Assembly: GCA_951394045.1 (NCBI GenBank)
Contig: OX596001.1
Span: 124,001 to 188,000 of the forward strand
Direction of reading: 5' to 3'
Length of the DNA stretch: 64,000 nucleotides
Source: Nitzschia sp. DOCU1
Taxonomy: Eukaryota > Bacillariophyta > Bacillariophyceae > Bacillariales > Bacillariaceae
Below, in pieces: positions 1 through 11,433 of the stretch (position 1 is the stretch's first letter; each line of letters opens with the position of its first letter). The position numbers and the translations under genes were made by a program. Under the pieces are notes generated by a model, which did no database searches, was not told the DNA's origin, and was given only the letters and a program-made list of their open reading frames with translations.

Positions 1-3000
1 TACCGAGTTATTCCTGGCCAGACCCGACAGTGTTCCTGGAATTACGTCGGGTATGGATGAAGGCTCTCTCAGGCAATTATATGATCAGTGGCGATCCGCC
101 CATAACAAAAGGTTTGACTCGGCCCGATTTGAAATTTTCAAAGGAAACTATATAGCGAGTCGACAAGCACACGAGGCGGCGACACGACGGGCCCGACAAG
201 AATCAAGACCAGGGCCCGGGCCCTTGGTATTGAATGCCTATGCGGACATGACACCCCAAGAATATCGACAATTTGTTCAACAGCAACAACAGCAGGCAGG
301 AGGTGCATCGTCGACGGCTGGTACTAATATTCAACCCAGCATGGTGGGAAAAACGGTGGGTCCTGCTCGAACCGCTTCGGGTGTATCGTCTCCCCATTTC
401 TTTTCTGGCGGCGCGAACAAGGGAAATGCAGATGCAGCTGCAGCAGACGAACAACTACGCCCATCCTCGTCTTCGGTTTCCTCGCCGACAGAAGCAAAAA
501 CGGCAGGGAAAAAAGATCCTCCTCCTACTGCTTCCGGCCCTGACAGTGCTGGGGGTGGTTCATTGGATCCATCGTCGTCCAAAGGAACGCGAAAGGTCGC
601 ACCTCGAACGGATACGAGTACTTCCCAAGACCATTATTCCAAGGTAGAGCGTGCCGGGGAGGCCGAAACGAAGGCTCAGGAGACTACCCCAGTAGCAGCT
701 GCAGCATCAGCAGGAACTGCATCCATGTCTGCAACTGCCGCGGCAACTGGCGTGCCTGCCACGGCTACGAGGGGTGGCTTTTTTGTGTCATGGGATTGTC
801 TCCAAGATCCTGCCAATGGCAAGACCAAAAATGATCGCATTGCGACTATTTATCAACGATACTGTCAACACTTTGGAAAAACCTGGAATCAAGGCAATAA
901 CGAACAAAAAATGCAACAACGTTTGGAGTTATTTACCGAACGTCTCTACATGTTTTTACGCGTCCAACGAGATTGCATGGTCAAGGGAAAACCTCCCATT
1001 ACCATGAATTCCAATGCCGATTTGACCAAGGAAGAATTTCAATTGGCACAAGCACGAGATGCCCAGAGATTGGCAAAGGAATTACAAGCTCGACAGCAAC
1101 AAGACGCATCCGGAAGAGGAGGAGTGACTAGCAACAAAGTGGTCGACAAGGCCAATGTGATTCCTACAGTAGGCAAACGAGTTTCGTCTAGTACCGTTAC
1201 GGAGGACGTGCCTTCGTCTTTGCAAGAGACTCCCAAGCCCACTTTGGAAAGTGTGACGCCGGCAACTGTCGAGTCCTCCAAAGCGACTCCTCCTCACAGG
1301 ACGCCGGCTACACCGGAAACCAAAGGAACCACTACTACTGCTCCCAGCAAAGCAGCAGCGACAGGGGTACCGGAAACCAAAGCAATGGATATAGATCCTG
1401 CCACCAAATGGGAAAAGGTTGTACCATCATCAGCCTCCTTGCAAGGAGAATCGAGACCAGCCGAGTCGTCCGCCAAGGTTTCCAGCATCCAGTCGAGCAT
1501 TACTGGGGGTCCCGCCGTTTCTGCATCGAACAGCGGCAATATTGTTGAGGCTGCAAAGGAAGAAAGTACCAAGGATGGTGCGGGCGAGCAAAAGGACGAT
1601 ACTCGACAGCAAGAACTTGGTCAGCGCGCGCTCTTGCAAGAACGAATTTTGCAAGACGATCAAGCCAAACAAGAGGCAGAAGCACAAGAAGAGGACGATA
1701 GAATGCGTTTAGCCCAAGAACTCAACCGGCAAGAGGAGCCGGGCAAGAAGGTGAGTCATGATCAAGAGTTGTTGTTTAATCGGACCGTTCCCGAGAAATC
1801 CATTTTTCTAAACCATAGCCAGGCACCGCAGCGTTCGAAAGCAGACAAGGCAGAGCAAAAGCGTCTCGCTGCATTGGAATCGGCTTCGGCTCGGCAACGA
1901 GCTTGGGAGGAGGCCCGAGAACAGGCCGCTCGAGAAAAGGCTGCAGCAGAAGAAGAGGCGCGAAAGCAAGTGGAGCTAGAGGCTAAGAGGAAGCAAGAAT
2001 TACAGGCGCAAAGACTTGAGGAAGAACGCCGGCAAGAAGAATTGGAGCGAAAGAAGAAGGAAGAAGAATTCGCCCGAATCCGCGCGGAGGAGGAAGCCGA
2101 AATCAAACGCCTGGCCGAGACCGCTCGTCGTCAACGAGAAGAGAAACGGAAGGCGGAGCTAGCCCGTAAAAAGGCCGAGGAAGAAGCGAAACTCCGTGCT
2201 CGGCAAGAGGCTAAAAGAGCAAAGGAAGCTGAGCAAACGCGTCTGCGAGAAGAAAAACAGCGTTTGGAAGCCCTGGCTCGCCAACAGGCCGCGGAACAAG
2301 CCCGCATTCGTGCTGAAGATGAGGAAGCTGCCCAGAAAGCTCAACTCGCTCGATTGCAAGAAGAATTGCGTCGCCAAGAAGGAGAGCTTTTAAGGCAAAA
2401 GGCGGAGCTGGAGGCAGAAAGAGCAAGGCAAGCCGAGTTGGTTCGGAAGCAAGAAGAACAACGGCAGAAGGAAGAACTAGCTAGGCGGCAATCCGAGGAT
2501 AAGGCGATCGCCCTCGCCAAGGCCGAAATAGCGCGCCAAGCGGCTGAGTTTGAGAGGCGAATGAAGGAGCAAGTAGAGGCGGAAGAGGCTAGACGACTTG
2601 CGGAACGAATGCAAGCAGAAGAGTTAAGAAAACAAGAGGAGGAGCGACGTCGCCTTGCAGAAGAGGATAAAGTTAGAAAGGCGGAACGCCTTGCGGAAAT
2701 TGAACGCGAGTATGAGGAGCTTGCCAAGTTGCGGGCTGAGGCTGACGAGAAATACCGGAAAGAAACTCTTTTGAGAAAAGAGGAAGAAGCAAAGCGTAAT
2801 CGCGAAAAAGACGCAAGAAATAAGGCCTGGCAGACTGCTAATCGCAATGCTCTCGAAGTTGCGAAAGCCAAACGTGAAGCTGAAGCTATTCGACTCCAAG
2901 CTCAGCACGAGGCTGAACTACGTAAAGAAGCCGAAAATCTCCGCCGGCAAGAAGAAGCGATTCGTCTTCAGCTAGAAAAGGCCAAGCTTCAACTAGAAGA

Positions 3001-6000
3001 AGAGGCAAGAATCGTCGAGGAGAAACGCCGGGCTGAAAAAGAGAAGCGAAATAAGGCGGAAGCGAACGTTAAGGAAAAGGCAGCAGAAGTGGCAAGGCTA
3101 CAGGAAGTCGAAGCTAGGTTATTGGCAGAAACAGAAGCTGCGAAGCTTGAGGTGGAAAAGGCAAAGCAAGAAGCCGAAAGCGAAGCCGCTCGCAGAAAAA
3201 TTGAAGTCGAGGCCTTCAAGCAGGAAGAAGAAAGGCTTCGAGCGCTGGTGGAGGCTGCCCAGCAAGAGGTCGAAGCTGCGAGACAACTAGCTGAGGCCGA
3301 AGCTGCCCTGAGGGCTCAAGAAATCGAGGAGCTAAAGAGAGAGAATGAAATGCGCCTCCAGGAAGCTCGAGACCAAGTTGCTGAAGAAACCAAAAGGAGA
3401 GCAGAATTTGAAGAATGGCTCAATGCCGAAAAAGAAGCTCGACTCAAGGCCGAACAAGATTACCTTCTCAGAACCGCAGAAGAGGCCCGTCTAAGGGCCG
3501 AAGAAGAGGCACGACTCAAGTCTCAGGAGGAGGCCCGTCTCAAAGCGGAAGCGGAATTACGTCTTCAGGCTGAAGAAGAGGCCCGCCGCAAAGCCGAGGA
3601 AGAGAACCTTCGTCGGCAAGCGGAGGAAAAAGCAATCGCACTTGCCAAAGCTGAAATTGAGCGCCAAGTAGCAGAATTTAAGAGACAAACGGCGGAGCAA
3701 ATGGAGGCAGAAAAGGCCAAATTAGAAGCAGCAAGAGCGCAAGCAGATGAACTACGACGGCAAGAAGAGGAACAGCGTCGACTCGCGGAGGAAGCAAAGG
3801 CTAGAAAAGCCGAACGCCTTGCCGATATCGAACGCGAATATGAGGAGCTTTCGAAATTGCGGGCCGAGGCGGACGAGAAATATCGACAAGAATCTCTTTT
3901 GAGAGAAGAGGCAGAGGCAAAACGAAACATGGAGAAAGAAGCGAGGGATAAAGCGTTGGAAACTGCTAATCGAAATGCGCTGGAAGTTGCGAAAGCCAAG
4001 CAAGAAGCTGACTCGATTCGGCTCCAAGCCGAGCACGAAGCTGAATTGCGGATTGAAGCTGAAAATCTCCGCCGCCAAGAAGAAGAAGCCCGCCTTGAAC
4101 TTGAAAAGGCTAAGCAACAACTAGAAGAAGACGCCAGAATAATCGAAGAAAAGCGACAAGCGGAACGAGCAGGGCGCCACAAGGCTGAGTCGAAAGTAAG
4201 GCGAAAGGCTGCAGAAGTGGCAAGGCTACAGGAAGTCGAAGCTAGGTTATTGGCAGAAACAGAAGCTGCGAAGCTTGAGGTGGAAAAGGCAAAGCAAGAA
4301 GCCGAAAGCGAAGCCGCTCGCAGAAAAATTGAAGTCGAGGCCTTCAAGCAGGAAGAAGAAAGGCTTCGAGCGCTGGTGGAGGCTGCCCAGCAAGAGGTCG
4401 AAGCTGCGAGACAACTAGCTGAGGCCGAAGCTGCCCTGAGGGCTCAAGAAATCGAGGAGCTAAAGAGAGAGAATGAAAGGAGGCTCGAGGAAGCTCGTAA
4501 GCAAATCGCCGAAGAGGCGAAGAGGAAAGCTGAATTCGAAGAATGGCTTAGTGCTGAGAAAGAAGCTCGGCTCAAGGCTGAAGAAGCTTACCGTCTGAAG
4601 GCTGCAGAAGAGGCCCGTCTAAGGGCCGAAGAGGAGGCTCGACTTAAGGCTGAGGAAGAGGCCCGTCTCAGAGCGGAAGCGGAAGCTCGTCGCCAGGCTG
4701 AGGAAGATGCGAGACTCAAGGCAGAAGAAGAGGCCCGTCTTATCGCGGAAGCGGAAGCTCGTCGTCAGGCTGAGGAAGATGCGAGACTCAAGGCAGAAGA
4801 AGATGCCCGTATCAAAGCGGAAGCGGAAGCTCGTCGTCAGGCCGAGGAAGATGCGAGACTCAAGGCAGAAGAAGATGCCCGTATCAAAGCGGAAGATGAA
4901 GCTCGTCGTCAGGCCGAGGAAGATGCGAGAGTCAAGGCAGAAGAAGAGGCCCGTCTTATCGCGGAAGCGGAAGCTCGTCGTCAGGCCGAGGAAGATGCGA
5001 GACTCAAGGCAGAAGAAGAGGCTCGTATTATGGCGGAAGAAGAGGCCCGTATCAAAGCGGAAGATGATGCTCGTCGTCAGGCCGAAGAAGATGCTAGACT
5101 CAAGGCTGAAGAAGTGGCTAGAATACAGGAGGAAGAGGATGCCCTACTGAAGGCAAAGGAAGAAGCTCGTTTGAAGGCCGAGGCAGAAGAGGCCCGCCTC
5201 AGGGAAGAAGCAGCCATTCAAATCGAGGCCGAGGCCCGCGCTCGCCACTTGCAAAATTTGCAGCAGCGAGAACAGCAACGCTTGCAAGTTGAAAATGAGG
5301 AGCGACTGAAGCGTTCAATTCAAGCCCGGAAAGGATCAGGCAAGGCCATCTTTGAGCAGGCGCTCACGAATTCCATGGATGAGGTGGACTTACTTACACG
5401 GGCAAAGGTAGCAAGGGCTAAAGAAGTTCGGCTAGAAGACGAAGAAGCTAGCCTGATTGCGGAAGAAATAGTCCGCGCTGCAGAGGACGAACAACTTCGA
5501 CGGGAGCAACAAGCCAAAGCGAAAGCAGCAGAGGAACTTTTCCATCGTTCTCTTTTGATTCGCAAATTTCAAAATGATGCGCTTCTTGCTCTTCGCGCCA
5601 AGGAGGCTGAACAAGCCCGATTCTTAGAAGAGCCACGCGTGGACGAAGCCGAGGCAGCCCGGCTTGAAAACGAAAGTGCCAAAGAAGCCGACGAAGCCCG
5701 ATTGTTGGAAGCAAAACTGGCGGAAGAGTCAGCTCAACGTCAAGAAGAGAGACGCAAAGAGAGGGCGGAACGCTACAGACTGGAGAGCCAACAAAAGCTG
5801 CAGAGCTCGATACAGGCCAGGCGAAAATCCGACAAGATGCTCCTTCAAAACTCTTTGCTGGAATCTATGGGCGATATAGATGAACTTGCCCGGTCTCGAG
5901 CGAAGGCTGCGAAAGAAGCTAAAACGACTTCGAGCGTAAATGAGGGCTTCGTGCTAGCAGAGGATATGACCTCCTCGCCAAATACAGAGTCCGAGGGTGG

Positions 6001-8209
6001 TCGCGATGGAATCGAAAGTACCCTGACTTCCGTAAGCGGAAGCCTGGACGACGAAGCTATCGAAGAGCCAGCCGCAATCGATGCCGCCGGCGAAACCTCA
6101 GCCGCAGATTTTGAGTCAGAAGCAAGTACAACCAAAGAAGAAAAGGAAATCATTTCGTTGACGGCAGGCGATACCGTTATCGATACTGCAAAAGAAGTGT
6201 TTCAGCGTAAACTTCTTGCTACGAGGCTGGCTTTGGCCAGTCGCCCAAGCCCCACTAGCGATACAGCCGTCGCTCCCATTGCCAGTGTCGAAATCGAAAG
6301 TAACGAGGTTTCTGCTGTAGCAGCCGACGTGTCGCCGACAATTGACGAGCCAGCGGATTCTGTCCTGCCCAAAGCCGAAGAGGTAAATATCGAAGTGACC
6401 GTCGAGACGAGGAAGATTTCTCAACCGGAAGACGCCATTGACGATAAATTCCTGAGCCGTCTATTATCGGAAGACTTGTTGGAAGACGAACTAGCCGAAC
6501 TCTCGTCGATTCTTTCTGACACTCCAACTTCGAAAAGCAGCAAGGGAAAGAGTAGTACAGGTACATTTTCTCTGGTAAGTAAAAACCCAAATGGCAGATT
6601 CTGTTTTGGCGGGGGTCAGAGCTCAACTAGCCCTTTGAATCCACTTCCCGCAGAAATCGCTTTCAAAAGCCATTGAATCTCTCAGCTCAGCCGGAGCCTC
6701 GGATTCCCCGATTGCTAATAAGCTTTCAGACATCATGTCCGGCATTACCGACAAGGTCATGAAATTTGGACAGACGTCAGAAGAAGGGCAAGCTCCTGAA
6801 CAAGCGGTCGAGCCAGAGCAGCCGCCAAGCCAAGAGAAACGTTCCAAGAAACCATTCTTTTTGGTAAGTAGTGGGTGGACGAAAGCACGTTGCCGATACG
6901 GGTGATGGTCAACATGGTCTCAGATGAGTGATATGTTTGTTTCAATTTATAGCAAGAGGGAGGTACAGCCATCAAGTCGGAGCCAAAGGAAAAGGATCCA
7001 GATGCCAAAGGCGAAGCTTCAATGCCTATTATGGACGCTTCTAAGAGCGAGAAAGGCAGATCGACTGCTGCCACATCGGAACAAACTCCTTCTGGAGAAG
7101 AAACGGCCAGATCGGCCTTACCGCAAATTTCAGGGCTCAACAATCCCTTGCTCACGTCACTTTTGTCGGGCAAGGATAAGCCAGGCGCCAAAGCAACCGA
7201 CGACGCCAATGCTGTTGATGATGCGAAGGCCAAAAGCGTTGATCGTGCAAGTCCCAAGCCCACACGGCCAAAGCAGGAACCTACCATGAATAATCTAAGT
7301 TCCTCTCGAAATCCACTATCTTGGCAGTTGCCCGGAATGAACCGACCGAAACAGGAAGAAAGTCCACAAGCTCCTGCTTTGGAACAAGAAGCAGAGACTT
7401 TGCCCAATAAGTCAAAGTTGGACTCGTACAATATCCAAGACTTGCCTACTTTGACTTCTTGGTTCCGAAACACGGACGATTCCATTATCGGTGTCATTGG
7501 CAACTCACCCGATTTTGAAGAGGGAACCGAAATTTGGACGGCTCCGGTCGCGGATGTAACTACCAAGACTTACAACTTTGGAACACGCAAGGCTATCATT
7601 GCCACTACCGTTTCTGGCAGCCGGTATCAGCTGGTCGGGCCCGAATCGAAAACGGATCCCCGTGAAAAGTTTTTGCAAGGTGGCTCGTCGTTCAAGGACG
7701 GATCGCCATCTTTGTTTGCTCCGGGATACGACTTTGATGAAAAGGCGGACGATGCCAAGGCGAAGCAAATACCGTCGCTCGGATTGCCCTTCTCGTCGCT
7801 TTTGGGAAAGAAAGCCTCTGCTCCAGAGCCAGCTCAAAAGAAAGAAAAACCAGTTCCTACCCAAAAATTGGCTGAGCCTGAGCCTACCAGCAGGCCACCG
7901 CCGTCCGCGTTCTCTACCTTCTTTGGTGGGCAGCAAGCACGTGGTACGCGAAGTATCCAAGCTCCTGCTTCCAAGAAAGACAAAACATCAGGTTTTTCGT
8001 TCTTTGGGAAAAAGGAAGCCGATGGTGACGACGGAATGGCCATCTTGTCCGATTGGGAACAAAATGAAGATGGGTCGATTACCGGCATTGTTTCGAACCG
8101 CGAAGGTTTCCGAGACGGTACTTGGATCACAACCTCGCCGATCAAGACCAAGGCCAGGGCAGGACGTATTGTTACAACTGCAGGAGGATCTCGATATCTA
8201 CTAGTGTAA
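1..8209 (+). CDS. Giant coiled-coil protein with two I29-like modules and C-terminal GSRY repeats (5' partial, 3 exons)
   Basis: Three exons are read: up to 6574, 6654-6863 and 6953-8209. The introns begin GTAAGT, end AG and are all phase 0. The first Met is at 53, but the frame stays open to base 1, so the true N-terminus may lie outside the window. From residue 53 nt the joined product is about 2,662 aa. Residues about 5-80 and 240-335 each resemble the cathepsin propeptide inhibitor fold (I29): an R..IF..N helix followed by NAYADMTPQEY and NSNADLTKEEF. No peptidase domain follows. Residues about 500-1960 are an A/E/K/R coiled coil, including a 376-residue tandem duplication and a 24-residue minisatellite repeat. 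The C-terminus carries two W....DDSIIG/DGSITG...GSRY.L repeats (about 2410-2472 and 2607-2662). The role is unknown; a scaffold or cytoskeletal role is only inferred from the coiled coil. Confidence 0.8.
2495..4750 (+). repeat. 376-codon tandem duplication inside the coiled coil
   Basis: Two colinear units are offset by exactly 1,128 bases (376 codons), starting at 2495 and 3623. Both begin with an AIALAKAEI stretch and pass through YEELxKLRAEADEKYR and AEFEEWL. Most of each unit has diverged, but 3083-3350 and 4211-4478 are identical over 268 bases. That patchy identity suggests recent gene conversion between old duplicates. Confidence 0.9.
4682..5140 (+). repeat. 72-bp coding minisatellite with a 24-bp subunit
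   Basis: The start of EARRQAEEDARLKAEE recurs at 4682, 4754, 4826, 4898 and 4970, each exactly 72 bases apart. The next copy is at 5066, 96 bases on (72+24). The array therefore has a 24-codon period built from an 8-codon unit. It stays in frame and lengthens the helix without breaking it. Length is likely to vary between alleles. Confidence 0.9.
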
Positions 8210-8556
8210 ACTCCTACTCTAGTTGAAGACGACTAACAAGCAAGAGACTACAGGGTGGCGACCTGTCCGAGTTGCGAGGGGTCGATTGTTCAACGTCGAA
8301 CACATTGCATTCAGTTTAGTCGACGGGAGTCAACCCGCCATATGGTGGGACTCATTGAATCCCCCCACGTCACTGGGCATATCAATTTCTGAGGGCGGAG
8401 AAACCGAGCAATTTTTGCCGAGGGCCACAATACTAATCGAACCAAAAAGCAAAATCCTTTGGACGATGCCCTGAGAAGCTCATTGTTTTACGGAACGATG
8501 GATCACTGCCATTGAAGAGGTTCCCTCCATAGCTTCCTTCTGATTATCACATCACC
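8210..8556. other. Intergenic, nothing recognised
   Basis: This 347-base spacer separates the giant gene from the small coiled-coil gene on the same strand. An 83-codon reading frame here has no recognisable features and is not called. Confidence 0.6.
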
Positions 8557-9150
8557 ATGTCGAACAGCCGTACTAGTACCACCTCTGGAGCGTCGGCTAA
8601 AGAAAACACGGCACCAGCGCTCATCAGTCCGAGTCCATCGCCGTCGCCAGCTTTTACCAAAAATCCTTCTGATTTCGATTTGCTGAAAAGCCACAAGAAT
8701 GACCTACGAATGTTTCTACCGCCACCAGAGGACACTGACAATGGCCGAGGATTCCATGTCACCCATGCTACGAATCATCAGCCTGGCCACGATTATCCTC
8801 CAGCAGATCTCTTTTCGTCACCCGTCATTGGAGTGGGATCCTTTCAAGAATGTTCGAATCTTCAACGCGAGCTACAGGATCTTCAAACGAATTTGTTTCA
8901 GGCCATGACACAACGAACCTTGACCTTGCAACAAGACAAATTAGAGGCGGCATTGGAACTGGAGCGCTGTAAAGCCGAACTTGAGCAAGCCCGCATGGAA
9001 TTGCACATCACCCAAGCCCTGCTGCAACACAAACAGGAACAAAATGAAATCTTGGCAGCTCAGATTCAAGAGCTTCAAATGCGCAGGGGTGCTACGACTC
9101 TTTCGTCTAGCAAGGAAAAGAAAAAGCCGCTTTTGGCAGACACGATGTAG
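8557..9150 (+). CDS. Small coiled-coil protein, unknown
   Basis: A single-exon frame of 197 aa starting at ATG in a CACC-ATG context. Residues 1-60 are Ser/Thr/Pro-rich with an SPSPSPSP run and are probably disordered. Residues about 100-175 form a predicted helix with heptads and many Gln/Glu/Leu (LQRELQDLQ, LEAALELERCKAELEQ). The tail is basic (KEKKKP). There is no signal peptide, membrane segment or known enzyme motif. It follows the giant coiled-coil gene by about 350 bases on the same strand, but nothing shows a functional link. I do not recognise the family. Confidence 0.6.
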   Translation: MSNSRTSTTSGASAKENTAPALISPSPSPSPAFTKNPSDFDLLKSHKNDLRMFLPPPEDTDNGRGFHVTHATNHQPGHDYPPADLFSSPVIGVGSFQECSNLQRELQDLQTNLFQAMTQRTLTLQQDKLEAALELERCKAELEQARMELHITQALLQHKQEQNEILAAQIQELQMRRGATTLSSSKEKKKPLLADTM

Positions 9151-10950
9151 TAATACTACTGCTACATAATCCGGCATGCATGCTGACGGTGGCGGCGATG
9201 CAGAAAAGACAACAAACTTTCTTGGGGAATATAACTAGTAATTCTAGAGTCATCCATGGAACGTGATGGCCGTAACGCAATGATAGTGGGGGAAACGGGG
9301 GAACATGGAAAGGCAGCGTGATACTGCGAGCATAGGTGGCATCGATAGTAGTAACCTTTTCTTTTCTTCGTTGGGAAGTATAAGGTAGTAGTGGTTTGTT
9401 TAGACTACGAATAATCAGAAAAGTGACGAAAACGATAATAACATTTGTGACTCTAGCTAGCTAGTATTGGTCAAACTCCTGCCGCTTCCTGTTCGTTGCG
9501 AGGCGAGGCGATAGGGCGGAACGCGCGGCGGTTCGCTACGTTTTCGACCAGATCGATCAGTCGCTATCGCCAAAGACTACTACGACAAGGCTCTCTTGCT
9601 ACAAGCGTATAACTCTACTCTATTGAGTTTCAGGCCGTCCCTCCCGAGGACAATCAAACTGCGGACGCGTTGTTGTTCAGATGGCACACAACCAGCTACT
9701 ACTAATTTTTACTGAAGATCGTAGTAGGAGGAACAAGAAAGTCTGTTGCTTTTCGATTAATCTAACGTTGGTGCGAACTCTACATTGCACGAAATATAGT
9801 ATTGCTGCTCCTAATAGTAGGGCTGGTTGCTGGTTCCGGGGGTGGGCCGTGGGCGTAGCAGTATTCGACCCGAATGCAACAAAACCATAGCCCCCGTGCT
9901 GTTTGAGGAGTATCATCTCTCTACTAGTAGTATTCTAGCTACGATTACATGCTACTAGCTAGAGCAGTAGGATTGATTCAATCGAAACGTGAAAAAACGG
10001 CGACAGCATGGCACGACACTTGCCATCACTGTTATCTCGGATCGCTTCGTTGTGGGCCCAAGAAACAAAAGGCGACTCTAACCTTCCCTTTCCTGGTGGG
10101 TGCAATTGCCGTCGTCCCATGATGCATATTTTAGGCAAGTACATGCACTTTCGCTTGGTTGTGTGATGTGAGTCTCATTCATCCATCATGGGTTGTTCGG
10201 GTTGTCAACATCAACTTGCCAGTCGCCGTCGTCGCCACCATTTCTCGTTGTTCTCGTTCGTGTTTTGGAGGATGGGGGATGCCAAACCCGGCAAGGGAAC
10301 GCTTCGCATCTCGGAAGGAAAAAATGATCAATTGAAAGACCGCGCTCGATGACGTCGACGGTGAGAGGTCCCGAAGCGCTGGGGCCTCATTTTTCATTGG
10401 AGAGGTCCAGGAAATTCTGCAGGACCCGGAGTTAGCGAAATTCTGACACCGTAGAACAGGTACGCATGTGGCGTTGCTCTAATTGAGGTTGGATGCAAAT
10501 GCACGGCAGCCGCACCTTTTCCCATTCATAGCTCGCCTGACGGGAGGCGGACGAGCATCTTTGTGGGAATGGGGGCAAGTGGAAGCCGATCTTTGGACTA
10601 CAGCGGGAAACGAATGATGGAATCTCTAGCTAGCTAGTTAGTACGAGACGATGTTGCCCTACAGCTAGCTAGCAAAGTGGGTCTTTTAGAGCTGGCCTGG
10701 ATGCGTTTATAGTCGTTGGAGTGTTAATAGTGTGTGTGTGCTAAAATTAGAAAATAGTCCATCTACTGTTGAGGTTGCCGCCGCATAGCTGAGAGACAGC
10801 ATGTCTGAGGCTAGAAAAATGGATGACCCCAAGGCCATCACCAGAAATAATAAATATTGAAAAAAAATGCTTCTCTCCTTGTCCTCAAAAGTAGATCGAC
10901 CAGTTGTAAAATCCTGATTCTCAAAACCAAAATGTTTGTCGCGTTTTGTT
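9151..10950. other. Gene-poor intergenic region
   Basis: 1.8 kb with only short frames lacking domain features. It is rich in CTAGCTAG-type runs (about 9451, 10624, 10664) and has one CTACTAGTAG palindrome at 9921-9930. It includes the 3' flank of the small heat-shock gene. No tRNA or transposon was recognised. Confidence 0.6.
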
Positions 10951-11433
10951 TTACTCGTTGGCGCGAAGACGATCGGCTGCCGGTGTGGAAAACTCTAGCT
11001 CGAGCTCTTGTTCCTCCGTAAAACTGCCGTGGCATCGTCGGGACTTCTTGGGTGCATACAAAACCAGCGAGTCCTTATAAATTTGTGCCACGGCCCGAGT
11101 TACATCCACGGCTCGAACGTCCACGGGCACTTGGCGTTGCAGACGTTGCTTTTTGCTTCCGGCGCCGAGGCGACGATATCCTTCTACTGTCAAAATTCCA
11201 TCTTGAATGGAAACATGAATATCACGCCCCTTGACCCCAGGCATGTCCATGGTAACGCAAATGCTAGTGTCGTCCTCTTCCACGTGATAATCCTCCTCTT
11301 CCTGCTCGGTCCTGAAGCAGGAGGAAAACCGGCAGTGTGCCGTCTCAAACGAGGCTGGACTCGGACTTCTAGTGGTTGCAAAGGGAGACCCCAGCATCAT
11401 GAATGGAGTAGTAGAATCTATTCTGGATGTCAT
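10951..11433 (-). CDS. Small heat-shock protein (HSP20/alpha-crystallin)
   Basis: Encodes 160 aa. The frame extends upstream to 11499 but has no other ATG, so the ATG at 11433 (MTSRIDST) is taken as the start; its A-rich leader is typical. Residues about 48-135 are an alpha-crystallin domain: ICVTMDMPGVKGRDIHVSI, then GILTVEG, RQVPVDV and a final beta-strand LVLYAPK. The family forms oligomeric ATP-independent holdases that bind unfolding clients. The N-terminal arm is short and hydrophobic (TPFMMLGSPF). No organelle presequence is obvious, so a cytosolic location is likely. The C-terminal tail is acidic and lacks a clear IxI motif, which could affect oligomer assembly. Heat inducibility is expected from the family, but I found no convincing heat-shock element. 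Confidence 0.85.
   Translation of the reverse strand: MTSRIDSTTPFMMLGSPFATTRSPSPASFETAHCRFSSCFRTEQEEEDYHVEEDDTSICVTMDMPGVKGRDIHVSIQDGILTVEGYRRLGAGSKKQRLQRQVPVDVRAVDVTRAVAQIYKDSLVLYAPKKSRRCHGSFTEEQELELEFSTPAADRLRANE

Noticed and set aside
3565..4347. 260-codon minus-strand Ser/Ala-rich frame
   Set aside because: Antisense to the coiled coil; Glu/Lys/Arg codons read backwards give Ser/Phe/Leu runs.
4707..5150. 147-codon Arg/Lys-rich frame overlapping the giant gene
   Set aside because: It lies in the 72-bp repeat in another frame. Repeats without stops produce such frames, and the main frame is clearly the coded one.
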